From Glycomyces terrestris (GTDB taxonomy: Bacteria; Actinomycetota; Actinomycetes; Mycobacteriales; Micromonosporaceae), in contig NZ_RSEB01000004.1 of NCBI RefSeq assembly GCF_003933745.1, positions 434,001-498,000 of the forward strand: a stretch of DNA of 64,000 bases, written 5' to 3'. This document shows, piece after piece, positions 34,821-48,896 of this stretch. Below the pieces are notes generated by a model, which was not told the origin of the DNA, searched no databases, and saw only the letters and a list, made by a program, of their open reading frames with translations. The first letter of the stretch is position 1; each line of letters opens with the position of its first letter. The position numbers and the translations under genes are program-made.

Positions 34821-35029
34821 GCGGACGGCTCGTCGTCGGCGATCCCGTCACCGGGCGCGGCCGGCCCGACCCCGGATGGTCTGATGTATGGCGCCGGGAG
34901 AACAATGCATTGGCGGGCATCAATCCCTTGTCTCGGCGAATACCCATATGAAATGATGACGGCTGCACGTCAACACATCTGATCTTTGACTCCGCTCCCC
35001 TGGGGCTCCGAGGTCAGGAGGAGGCAGCG

Positions 35030-36079
35030 TTGCCCGTGAGTCGTTCCCCCCGCCCCGATCCGTCCGCGACCGCCGCGACCGCCGTCGAGTCGGTCACCGG
35101 GGCGCGCGACCGGTTCCGCGAGTCGCTGCGGGAGCACCTCTCCTCCGCCGTCTCCGAGTTCACCGCGGCGACCGCGCTCATCGTGCTGTTCGTCGCCCTC
35201 AGCCTCGCCAGCCCGCACTTCCTCACCGCCGACAACCTGTTCAACATCGGGTCGCAGACGGCGGTCATCGCGATCATCGCGGTGGCGCAGACGATGATCA
35301 TCATCACCAAGGGGATCGACCTGTCGGTTGGCGCCGTCGCCGCGCTGGCCGGGGTCGTCGGCGCGATCGTCGTCCGCGACCTCGGGTTCACGGTGTGGGA
35401 GGCGACGGCCGTCGCCGTCGGGGTGGGCGCGTCGGCGGGACTGGTCAACGGACTGCTCATCGCGGGCGCGCGGCTGCCGCCGTTCATCGCCACCCTCGGC
35501 ATGATGTCGGCCGGGCGCGGGCTGGTCTTCATCATCACCGGCGCGGTCGGCGTCTACAGCCTGCCGGAGTCGTTCCAGCTGCTCGGCAACGGCGAGATCG
35601 CCGGAGTCCCCTTCGCCGTCGCAGTAACGGCGGCCGTCGCGCTCGGATCGGCGTTCCTGCTCTCGCAGACCCGCTTCGGCCAGTACGTCTACGCGATGGG
35701 CTCCAACATGGAGGCGGCCCGCCGCTCGGGGATCGCCGTCCGCCGACACCTCACCGCGGTCTACGTGCTCGCCGGCGCGCTCGTCGGGCTCGGCGGCATG
35801 GTCGCGGCCTCGCGCGTCAACTCGGGCCAGCCGAACTACGGGATCGGCCTCGAACTCGACGTCATCGCCGCGGCGGTCATCGGCGGCGCCAGCCTGTTCG
35901 GCGGGCAGGGCCGGATCGCGGGGACCCTCATCGGCGCGTTCCTCATCGCCGTGGTGCGCAACGGCTCCGTGCTCCTGGACATCAGCATCCACTACCAGCA
36001 GGTCATCGTCGGCCTCATCATCTGGGCCGCCGTCTACTTCGACCAGTTCCGGCGGCGGCGCCTCGAAGCCCGCGGGTGA
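35030..36079 (+). CDS. Sugar ABC transporter permease (CUT2, RbsC/XylH-like)
   Basis: The 349-residue permease has about ten membrane segments and family marks NIGSQTAVIAIIAVAQTMIIITKGIDLSVGAVAALAG and VIGGASLFGGQGRIAGTLIGAFL. The TTG at 35030 lies six bases after a strong AGGAGGAGG. It is first in an operon with binding protein and ATPase. The 209-base gap before it (34821-35029) is AT-richer and should hold the promoter; I see no clear dyad. CUT2 systems move monosaccharides such as xylose, ribose, arabinose or galactose. Confidence 0.9.
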   Translation: MPVSRSPRPDPSATAATAVESVTGARDRFRESLREHLSSAVSEFTAATALIVLFVALSLASPHFLTADNLFNIGSQTAVIAIIAVAQTMIIITKGIDLSVGAVAALAGVVGAIVVRDLGFTVWEATAVAVGVGASAGLVNGLLIAGARLPPFIATLGMMSAGRGLVFIITGAVGVYSLPESFQLLGNGEIAGVPFAVAVTAAVALGSAFLLSQTRFGQYVYAMGSNMEAARRSGIAVRRHLTAVYVLAGALVGLGGMVAASRVNSGQPNYGIGLELDVIAAAVIGGASLFGGQGRIAGTLIGAFLIAVVRNGSVLLDISIHYQQVIVGLIIWAAVYFDQFRRRRLEARG

Positions 36080-36121
36080 GACCCCGCCGCCGACCACCGC
36101 TCACGACGGAAGGACAAGGCC

Positions 36122-37150
36122 ATGGCCATCGACTCGAGGACCCGCAGCGGTCTCGCCGTACTCGCGGCGCTGGCGGCCCTGACCGCCGGCGCCTGCGTGG
36201 AGGTCCGGGACGACTCCGGCGGCGGAGACGGCGGCACGGTGGACGGACCGCTCGAGATCGCCGTGGTCCCCAAAGCGGTCGGCCACGAGTTCTGGAGCAC
36301 CGTGCGGGCCGGGGCCGAGTGCGCCGCCGAACTCGCCGGAGACGTCACCGTCGAATGGGACGGCGTCAGCGCGGAGACCGACGTGGAGGGGCAGGTCAAC
36401 CTCATCCAGAACTTCGTGACCCAGGAGGTGGACGGCATCGTCTACGCCGCCACCGATGCCGCGGCGCTGGCCCCGGCCACGCAGCACGCGCTCGACGCCG
36501 GCGTCCCGGTCGCCATGATCGACTCGGGCACCGACCCGCAGCCCGACGAGGTCCCGCTGTACGCCACCGACAACCGCGCCGGAGCCGTCGAGGCCGCGAA
36601 CCTCCTGGCGCAGGCCCTCGGCGAAGGCGAGCACGACGTGGCGCTCATCGAGTTCCAGCCCGGCTCGCAGACGAACACCGAACGGGTAGAGGGCTTCACC
36701 GAGGGCCTCGCCCAGCACGGCAACCTGAACCTGGTCGGGCAGCAGCCCAGCCACAGCGACGTCAACGAGGCCCGCCGGGTCACCGAGGACATCCTCACCG
36801 CCAACCCCGACCTGGCCGGCATCTTCGCCGCCAACGAGCCGAGCGTCCTCGGCGCGGCCCAGGCCGTCGAGGCCGCCGGGAAGTCCGGCGAGGTCGTCAT
36901 CATCGGCTGGGACGCCGCCCCGGACGAGATCGCCGGCCTACGCGACGGCCAGATCGCCGCGCTGGTGGTGCAGAACCCGTTCCGGATGGGCTTCTTCGGG
37001 GTCCAGAACATGGTCGAGCATCTCCGCGAAGGCACGCCGATGACGTCGGCCGACACGGGCGTCACCTTCGTGACCCGGGAGAACATCGACTCGGAGGAGG
37101 TCCAGGCCGTGCTCGAGCCCAGCTGCGACAACCCGCCGGTCGGCCAGTGA
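36122..37150 (+). CDS. Sugar ABC transporter substrate-binding lipoprotein (CUT2)
   Basis: The 342-residue type-1 periplasmic binding protein has a signal peptide ending in LTAGAC (lipobox), then IAVVPKAVGHEFWSTVRAGAECAAE, IYAATDAAALAPATQHALDAGVPVAMIDSG and VVIIGWDAAPDEIAGLRDGQIAALVVQNPFRMGFFGV, typical of RbsB-like binders. It has GEHDVALIEFQPGSQTNTERVEGFTEGL for hinge and sugar contact. Its stop overlaps the GTG of the ATPase gene. Confidence 0.9.
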   Translation: MAIDSRTRSGLAVLAALAALTAGACVEVRDDSGGGDGGTVDGPLEIAVVPKAVGHEFWSTVRAGAECAAELAGDVTVEWDGVSAETDVEGQVNLIQNFVTQEVDGIVYAATDAAALAPATQHALDAGVPVAMIDSGTDPQPDEVPLYATDNRAGAVEAANLLAQALGEGEHDVALIEFQPGSQTNTERVEGFTEGLAQHGNLNLVGQQPSHSDVNEARRVTEDILTANPDLAGIFAANEPSVLGAAQAVEAAGKSGEVVIIGWDAAPDEIAGLRDGQIAALVVQNPFRMGFFGVQNMVEHLREGTPMTSADTGVTFVTRENIDSEEVQAVLEPSCDNPPVGQ

Positions 37151-37974
37151 GCGCCGGCCGCGGCCGCACCTCCCGCGGTCCGGGGCGCGGCGACGGGGCG
37201 CCCCCGGTGCTGGAGGCGCGCGGGATCGTGAAGCGCTTCGGCCATGTCGAAGCGCTCCGCGGCGCGGACTTCGCCGTCCACCGCGGCGAGGTGGTGGCGC
37301 TGATCGGCGACAACGGCGCCGGGAAGAGCACGCTGATCAAGGTGCTCTCGGGGGCCCAGCCGCAGGACGGGGGCGAGATCCTGGTCGACGGGCGCCCGCA
37401 GCGCTTCGGGTCCCCACTGGACGCCCGGCGGGCGGGCGTGGAGACCGTGTACCAGGACCTCGCGGTCGCCGACGACCTCAGCGTCGCCGCGAACCTCTAC
37501 CTCGGCCGCGAGATCAGGCGCCGCGGCCTCCCGGGCCGGCTCGGCCTGCTCGACAAGCGGGCGATGCGCCGCGGCGCCGCCGCGGCGCTGGAGCAGCTCG
37601 GGGTGCGGGTCCCGCGCGTCACCACCCCGATCGCCATGCTGTCGGGCGGACAGCGGCAGAGCGTCGCCGTGGCGCGGGCCGTCGTGTGGGCGACGAGCGT
37701 GGTGATCCTCGACGAGCCGACCGCGGCGCTCGGCGTGGTCCAGACCGCGCGGGTGCTGGAGGTCATCGAACGCGCCCGGGACGCCGGCAGGTCGGTCGTG
37801 CTGGTCAGCCACAACATGCCGCAGGTCCTGGAGGTCGCCGACCGCGTCGAGGTCATGCGCCTGGGCCGGCGCACCGCCCGCTTCCGGGCGGCCGACGTCA
37901 CCACCGACGACCTGGTCGCGGCCATGACCGGGGCGCTCGCCACCGAACCGGAGGACGCGGCGGACCTCCACTGA
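37147..37974 (+). CDS. Sugar ABC transporter ATP-binding protein (single-domain CUT2 type)
   Basis: A 275-residue ATPase with Walker A (LIGDNGAGKSTLIK), Q-loop region ETVYQDLAVADDLSVAANLYLGRE, signature MLSGGQRQSVAVARAV, Walker B (VVILDEPTAALGV) and switch His (VLVSHNMPQVLE). CUT2 ATPases are usually fused doubles of ~500 residues; this single-domain form resembles FrcA-type subunits and must work as a homodimer. It overlaps the lipoprotein gene by four bases and ends the operon before a convergent terminator. Confidence 0.88.
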   Translation: MSAGRGRTSRGPGRGDGAPPVLEARGIVKRFGHVEALRGADFAVHRGEVVALIGDNGAGKSTLIKVLSGAQPQDGGEILVDGRPQRFGSPLDARRAGVETVYQDLAVADDLSVAANLYLGREIRRRGLPGRLGLLDKRAMRRGAAAALEQLGVRVPRVTTPIAMLSGGQRQSVAVARAVVWATSVVILDEPTAALGVVQTARVLEVIERARDAGRSVVLVSHNMPQVLEVADRVEVMRLGRRTARFRAADVTTDDLVAAMTGALATEPEDAADLH

Positions 37975-37986
37975 GGACGCCGGACG

Positions 37987-38018
37987 CCGCCCGGGCGGCC
38001 ATGACCTCGCCCGGGCGG
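37987..38018. terminator. Bidirectional terminator between convergent operons
   Basis: CCGCCCGGGCG and CGCCCGGGCGG flank a ten-base loop, between the CUT2 ATPase stop and the minus-strand hydrolase stop. Confidence 0.75.
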
Positions 38019-38035
38019 CGGTGTTCGGCGCGGCG

Positions 38036-43693
<5,658 letters not shown>

Positions 43694-43702
43694 CTATCGG
43701 CT

Positions 43703-46555
43703 TCAGGCGGGCCGGAGTTCGAAGCGCTGGTTGGCGGCGCCGGTGGGGTTCCATTGGGAGATGCGGGCGCCGTCGGCGGTGGACTGGCCCCACACGTCCA
43801 TGGCGAGGCCGCTGTGGCGGTTGACGAGGCTGACGGTGCCGTTGCCGTGGTCGGTGACCGACCACTGCTGGCTCGCGGCGGTGGAGGCCGGCTGCTGGGT
43901 GATGTCGGCGCCGGTGCCGGTGCCGGAGACTTGCAGGACGAGTCCGGAGTGGCGGGCTCTGATCCGCCAGTAGCCGCCTCCGGCGTCGACGAAGTCGAAC
44001 TGCTGGTTGGCGCCGCTGTGGATCGCCCACTGGATGAGGGCGGTACCGGCGGCGGTGGAGGCGCCGTTGACGTCGGCGGCCTTGCCGCTGTGCTGGGCGA
44101 CGAGGCGGTAGTGCACGCCGGGCTGCACCGCCGATCCGCCGCCGAGGGAGGTCGCGCGGTAGGTGCGGCCGGCCTGGCCGGGGAACGCGATCAGGTCGCT
44201 CTCGGGCTCGTCGGGCACGATCGCCGCGCCGTTCGACTCGTCCACGAGCTCGTAGTCGCCGGTGAACATGCGGCTGCGGATCCTGACGGGGCCGTCGCGG
44301 TCGGGTCTGACGGTGAGGTCGTCGATCGTGCCGCCGCTCCAGGTCGCGCCGACGGTGTAGCCGCCGCGGCCGCGCAGGCCCGACACGGACCCGGTCGGCC
44401 AGGCGGGCGGCAGCGCGGGCAGCAGGTGCAGCTCGCCGGCGTGGCTCTGGAGCAGCATCTCGGCTATCCCCGAGGTCGCACCGAAGTTGCCGTCGATCTG
44501 GAAGGGCGGGTGGAGGTCGAACATGTTGGGCGCGAGGCGCTCGGGCGTCACGAGCAGGCGGATCAGGTCGTGCGCCCTGGTGCCCTCCTCCATGCGCGCC
44601 CAGTAGTTGATCTTCCAGGCGAGGGACCAGCCGGTGCCGGCGTCGCCGCGCAGTTCCAGGGTGCGGCGGGCGGCCGTGAACAGCTGCGGGGTGCCGCGCC
44701 TGGTGATCTGGTTGCTCGGGTGCAGGCCGTAGAGGTGGGAGATGTGCCGGTGCTGCGGGTCGGTCTCGATCCAGTCGTGGAGGTACTCCATGATGTTGCC
44801 GCGCGAGCCGATACGCATGGGGGCCAGCCGTTCGCGGGCCGCCCGGACCTCGGCGCGGAAGTCCGCGTCGACGCCGAGGACCTCGCTTGCGGCGGCGCAG
44901 CCGTTGAAGAGGTCCCGCAGGATCTGGTTGTCCATGGTGGGCCCGGCGCAGACGGTGGCGTCGTTGTGGTGCAGCATCTCCGGCGAGTTCGAGGGGTTGG
45001 TCACCAGCCAGCCCAGTCTCGGCTCCTCGACGAGGGTGTCCAGGAAGAACTGCGCCGCGCCCTTCATCGCGGGGTAGTTCGCCTCCAGGAAGGCCCGGTC
45101 GCCGGTGAACCGGTAGTGGTCCCAGATCATGGTCGCCAGCCACGCGCCGCCGGTGGGCCACATGCCCCAGCGGGCGTCGTCGACCACTGAGGTCCCGCGC
45201 CAGCCGTCGGTGTTGTGGTGCGCGACCCAGCCGCCGGCGCCGTACTGGACGTCGGCGGTGCGCGCGCCGGTGGCCGTGAGGTCGCCGATCATGTCGAACA
45301 CCGGCTCGTAGCACTCGGACAGGTTCGTGGTGTCGGCCGGCCAGTAGTTCATCGGCAGGTTGGCGTTGAGGGTGTACTTCGACTCCCACGACGGGGTCAT
45401 CGAGTCGTTCCAGATGCCCTGGAGGTTGGCCGGCTGGGTGCCGGGGCGCGAGGAGGAGATGAGCAGGTACCGGCCGTACTGGAACAGCAGGGCCGAGAAC
45501 TGGGGGTCGCTGCCCGAGCCGTGCCGGGCGATGCGGTCGTCGGTGGGCTGGTCGGCGGCGGCGGTGCGGCCGAGGTCGATGGCGGTGCGGTCGAACAGCG
45601 CCCGGTAGTCGGCCACGTGCCGGGTCCGGAGGCCGTCGTACGAGGCGCCGGTCGCGGCGTTGAGGCGGTTCCAGGCGTGCCCCTGGTAGTCGCCGTTCAC
45701 GGTCTGGTAGTCGACGTAGCTCGTCCCGATCGAGATCAGGAGCGTCACGGCGTCGGCGCCGGAGACCTGGAGGGTGCCGCCGGAGGAGCTGGTACTCCCG
45801 CCCTGGACGACGGCGCGGGCGAGGGCGAGGAACTTCACGGACCCCGCGATGCCGCGCTGGTCCCCCGACCGGCCGTCGAGGGCGATGGTCCGGGAGTCGG
45901 GACTGGACTTCGCGGCGCGCTGCGGGGTGCTGAACGCGGCGGAGAACGAGACCCGGCCCGCGGTCCCGGCGGTGAGGCGCACGGCGATGACCTGGTCGGG
46001 GTGGGAGGCGATGACCTCGCGCTGGTAGCGCACGCCGCCCGCGGTGTAGCTGACGCCGGCGGCGGCCGTGGTGAGGTCGAGCCAGCGCTCGTACCCGGAG
46101 GCGCCGCTGATGCCCGGGAAGGTGAGGTTGAGGTCGCCGACGGGCTGGTAGGCGAGCTGGCCGGCGGGCCTGCCGAGCATCGTCTGGTTGATGAGGCTCT
46201 GGGCCTGGCCCCACTGGTCGGCGAAGACGAGCTGGCGGATCTGCTGGAGCGAGTCGGCTCCGGCGGTGTTGCTGTAGTCGTGCGGGCCTCCGGCCCAGAC
46301 CGTGTCCTCGTTGAGCTGGAACCGCTCCGTGGCGGTGTTGCCGAAGACCATCGCGCCGAGGCGGCCGTTGCCGACGGGGAGTGCGCGCAGCCAGTCGGTG
46401 CCGGCCGGTTCGTCGTACCACAGTGCCAGGTCGCCCGCGGCCTGCACCGCCGGCGGCGCCGCCGAGGCCGCGGGCGGCGCCGTCCATTGGAGGGGCGCGG
46501 CGAGGGCGCCCGCCGCTCCGTATTTGATCACTTGCCTGCGCGGGAGCGCTGCCAT
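43703..46555 (-). CDS. Secreted GH95 alpha-L-fucosidase with C-terminal ricin-type module
   Basis: The 950-residue inverting enzyme shows GH95 marks: WYDEPAGTDWLRALPVGNGRLGAMVFG, ERFQLNEDTVWAGGPHDYSN, WESKYTLNANLPMNYWPADTTNLSE, HNDATVCAGPTMDNQI and NFGATSGIAEMLLQS. GH95 enzymes release alpha-1,2-linked fucose (or galactose) as in fucosylated xyloglucan. A Tat-type signal (LPRRQVIKYGAAGALAAP) begins the protein, and the ricin-type lectin ends it. It is first in the operon; the promoter gap 46556-46725 holds a perfect palindrome (46591-46606). Confidence 0.9.
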   Translation of the reverse strand: MAALPRRQVIKYGAAGALAAPLQWTAPPAASAAPPAVQAAGDLALWYDEPAGTDWLRALPVGNGRLGAMVFGNTATERFQLNEDTVWAGGPHDYSNTAGADSLQQIRQLVFADQWGQAQSLINQTMLGRPAGQLAYQPVGDLNLTFPGISGASGYERWLDLTTAAAGVSYTAGGVRYQREVIASHPDQVIAVRLTAGTAGRVSFSAAFSTPQRAAKSSPDSRTIALDGRSGDQRGIAGSVKFLALARAVVQGGSTSSSGGTLQVSGADAVTLLISIGTSYVDYQTVNGDYQGHAWNRLNAATGASYDGLRTRHVADYRALFDRTAIDLGRTAAADQPTDDRIARHGSGSDPQFSALLFQYGRYLLISSSRPGTQPANLQGIWNDSMTPSWESKYTLNANLPMNYWPADTTNLSECYEPVFDMIGDLTATGARTADVQYGAGGWVAHHNTDGWRGTSVVDDARWGMWPTGGAWLATMIWDHYRFTGDRAFLEANYPAMKGAAQFFLDTLVEEPRLGWLVTNPSNSPEMLHHNDATVCAGPTMDNQILRDLFNGCAAASEVLGVDADFRAEVRAARERLAPMRIGSRGNIMEYLHDWIETDPQHRHISHLYGLHPSNQITRRGTPQLFTAARRTLELRGDAGTGWSLAWKINYWARMEEGTRAHDLIRLLVTPERLAPNMFDLHPPFQIDGNFGATSGIAEMLLQSHAGELHLLPALPPAWPTGSVSGLRGRGGYTVGATWSGGTIDDLTVRPDRDGPVRIRSRMFTGDYELVDESNGAAIVPDEPESDLIAFPGQAGRTYRATSLGGGSAVQPGVHYRLVAQHSGKAADVNGASTAAGTALIQWAIHSGANQQFDFVDAGGGYWRIRARHSGLVLQVSGTGTGADITQQPASTAASQQWSVTDHGNGTVSLVNRHSGLAMDVWGQSTADGARISQWNPTGAANQRFELRPA

Positions 46556-46590
46556 CGGTCCTCCGAGGGGGGTGAAGGTCCACGCTTTCT

Positions 46591-46606
46591 ATTGACGTTC
46601 GTCAAT
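46591..46606. promoter_or_regulatory. Perfect palindrome upstream of GH95 (ATTGACG-TT-CGTCAAT)
   Basis: Seven-base perfect arms around a two-base centre, 36 bases before the GH95 start and in the AT-rich promoter gap. The shape fits a LacI- or GntR-type operator controlling the fucosidase/galactosidase operon. Confidence 0.65.
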
Positions 46607-46725
46607 ACATGGATTCCCTCAGGGTACTTACATCCGACCTAAGAGGTCAAGGGATCCGCGCAAGCCCGGATAAAACTCGCGCGAATCCTGTATTTGAAGA
46701 CGATTCATCTGATCTTTCTTGAGGC

Positions 46726-48801
46726 TCAAGCGATCTGAATCAAGACGACCATCGTCGAGGCGTAGTCGCCGGGGTGCAGGTCGAGCGCGAGTCCGTGCGA
46801 GGCGAGCAGCGCGCCGTGGTGCACCCGGCCGGTGCGCTCGTCGCGGTACCGGGCGCCCGGTTCGAGGCCGTGGAGCTTGAGCAGCGGGTCGGGGTAGCCG
46901 AAGGCGCGCGCCTTGCGCCAGGCCAGCACCACGGTCTCCTCGCCCCTGGTGTACTGGACGCCCTCGACGCCTCCGGCCCGCAGCGGGTGCCGGCGTCCGA
47001 GCTGGACGACGGGCCGGATCCGCTTGTAGTCAGCCACCAGCTCGGCGCCGCGGCCCAGCTCCTCCTCACTCCAGATCCGCAGGTCGCCGCCGACGGCGAG
47101 GACGCCGGCCATGGCGACGTGGAAGCGGAAGTCGAGCGGGACCTCCCGGCGGGTGAACGGGTTCGGCGAGTCGGTGACCCATGCGCCCATGACCCGCGCC
47201 GGGTACACCTGCGCGAAGCCCTCCTGGATCGCGATGCGGTCGACGGCGTCGGTGTTGTCCGAGGTCCACACCTGGTCGGTGCGCCGCAGGATGCCGAAGT
47301 CGACGCGGCCGCCGCCGGACGAGCACGACTCGATCCGCAGGGCGGGGTGGTCGGCGCGGAGCCGGTCGAGGATCGCGTAGAGGTTGCGGGTGTGGTCGAA
47401 CCAGAGCCGGTCCGGGTCCGGCTCGCCGGGCCAGCCGGCTTCCGTGAAGGGGCGGTTCATGTCCCACTTGACGAAGTCGATCTCGTTGGCGCTCAGCAGT
47501 TCGTCGAGGCGGGCGTGGAGGTACTCGGCCACGTCGGGGCGGGCCAGGTTGAGCACGAGCTGCTGGCGCACCTCGCTGCGGCGGCGGTGCGGCTGGTGGT
47601 AGACCCAGTCGGGGTGGGCGCGGTACAGGTCGGAGTCGGGGTTCACCATCTCCGGCTCGACCCAGATCCCGAACCGCATGCCGCGCGCGTGGACGTGCTT
47701 GATCAGCGGCCCCAGGCCGTCGGGGAACCGGTCAGGGCTCGGGGTCCAGTCGCCGAGCCCGGCCCGGTCGTTCACGCGCGCGCCGAACCAGCCGTCGTCC
47801 ATGACGAACAGCTCGCAGCCCATCGCCGCCGCCCGGTCGGCCAGGCGCATCTGGTCCTCGGCGGTGAAGTCGAACTCCGTGGCCTCCCAGGAGTTGTAGA
47901 GGACCGGGCGGACCTCCTCGGGGTGCGGCAGGACGTGGGCGAGCGCGTAGTCGTGCCAGGCGGCCGCGGCCGCGGCGAAGCCGCCCGCGGTGTGCAGTCC
48001 GGCCGCGACCGGGGTCTCGAGGGTCTGGCCGCCGCCCAGGCGGATCGTGATCGGGTCGTGGCCGAAGCCGGCGGAGACGGTGACGCTGCCGGTGGGGCCC
48101 TTCTCGACGGTGATCCGCCAGGTGCCGCTCCAGGCGAGGGCGGTCGACCAGACCGGGCCGGAGGTCTCGGTGGCCTCGCCGTCGTCGATCGCGACCCACG
48201 GGTTCGACTGGTGGCCGGTGACGCCGCGGCGGGAGCCGATCACGGTCTCGCCGAAGGGGATCGTGGTCCGGGTGAGCTGTGTTTCGGCGCCCCACTCGCC
48301 GTGGAGCTGGCTCAGGCGGGGGGCCTCGAGTCCGGGCACGACCCAGGTCGCCGAGTCGGCGCGGACGACCTCGATGTCCTCGGCGCCGCTGTTGTGCAGC
48401 GTGATCGAGCGCTCGATGACGTCGGTGCCGGGGCGGGTCCGGTAGGTGGTGCGCACCTCCAGCGGATAGTGCCGGTCGGTGAAGACGAAGGTCAGGTCGC
48501 CGTCCTCGGCGAGCGCCTCGGCGAAGGCGAGTTCGAGGTCGCGGGTGCCGTCGGCGAAGCGGACCTGGACGCCGTTGTGGCCGTATTGGAACGCGGACGC
48601 GGCGGCGAGGTCGAAGCGGGGTTCGCGGCCGATGACGGGCCGGAACGCGGCCTCGGGGAGGTCGAGGAGGGCGAGCGCCTGCTCGGTGCTCAGCCGGGGG
48701 CCCCAGTGGAGGCCGCGGAGCCGGTCGTCGTCGTCCAGGGCCACGACGTAGCTGGTGTTCGGCGTGTCGATGGTCCAGAGGCGGGGTTCGCGCGCGGTCA
48801 T
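46726..48801 (-). CDS. GH36 alpha-galactosidase
   Basis: The 691-residue enzyme removes alpha-1,6-galactose from oligo- or polysaccharides. It has the beta-supersandwich domain, then the barrel with PVLYNSWEATEFDFT, FVMDDGWFGAR, the nucleophile Asp in FVKWDMNRPF (about 447), IESCSSGGGRVDFG and the acid/base Asp in WTSDNTDA (about 515). No signal peptide is visible, so it probably acts in the cytosol on imported galactosides. ATG at 48801 follows AAAGGA by seven bases. A promoter of its own or read-through from the hydrolase at 48897 are both possible; a strong hairpin lies between. Confidence 0.92.
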   Translation of the reverse strand: MTAREPRLWTIDTPNTSYVVALDDDDRLRGLHWGPRLSTEQALALLDLPEAAFRPVIGREPRFDLAAASAFQYGHNGVQVRFADGTRDLELAFAEALAEDGDLTFVFTDRHYPLEVRTTYRTRPGTDVIERSITLHNSGAEDIEVVRADSATWVVPGLEAPRLSQLHGEWGAETQLTRTTIPFGETVIGSRRGVTGHQSNPWVAIDDGEATETSGPVWSTALAWSGTWRITVEKGPTGSVTVSAGFGHDPITIRLGGGQTLETPVAAGLHTAGGFAAAAAAWHDYALAHVLPHPEEVRPVLYNSWEATEFDFTAEDQMRLADRAAAMGCELFVMDDGWFGARVNDRAGLGDWTPSPDRFPDGLGPLIKHVHARGMRFGIWVEPEMVNPDSDLYRAHPDWVYHQPHRRRSEVRQQLVLNLARPDVAEYLHARLDELLSANEIDFVKWDMNRPFTEAGWPGEPDPDRLWFDHTRNLYAILDRLRADHPALRIESCSSGGGRVDFGILRRTDQVWTSDNTDAVDRIAIQEGFAQVYPARVMGAWVTDSPNPFTRREVPLDFRFHVAMAGVLAVGGDLRIWSEEELGRGAELVADYKRIRPVVQLGRRHPLRAGGVEGVQYTRGEETVVLAWRKARAFGYPDPLLKLHGLEPGARYRDERTGRVHHGALLASHGLALDLHPGDYASTMVVLIQIA

Positions 48802-48847
48802 GCGGCGTCCTTTCACGGGTGTCGGTGGTGCTGGTGTCCGGTGTCGC

Positions 48848-48884
48848 GGTGAGCGCCCGCCCCGGTGCGGGGCGGGCGCTCACC
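48848..48884. terminator. Terminator, perfect 17-bp stem
   Basis: A 17-bp GC-rich inverted repeat with a three-base GTG loop, 13 bases past the stop of the hydrolase encoded at 48897-51464 (minus). Confidence 0.8.
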
Positions 48885-48896
48885 GGCGCCGGCGGG

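Noticed and set aside
34976..34987. Shared 12-mer CATCTGATCTTT before the CUT2 operon and at 46706-46717
   Set aside because: Exact 12-base matches are expected many times by chance in 64 kb; it has no dyad and the second copy is at the 3' end of the GH36 gene rather than a clear promoter.
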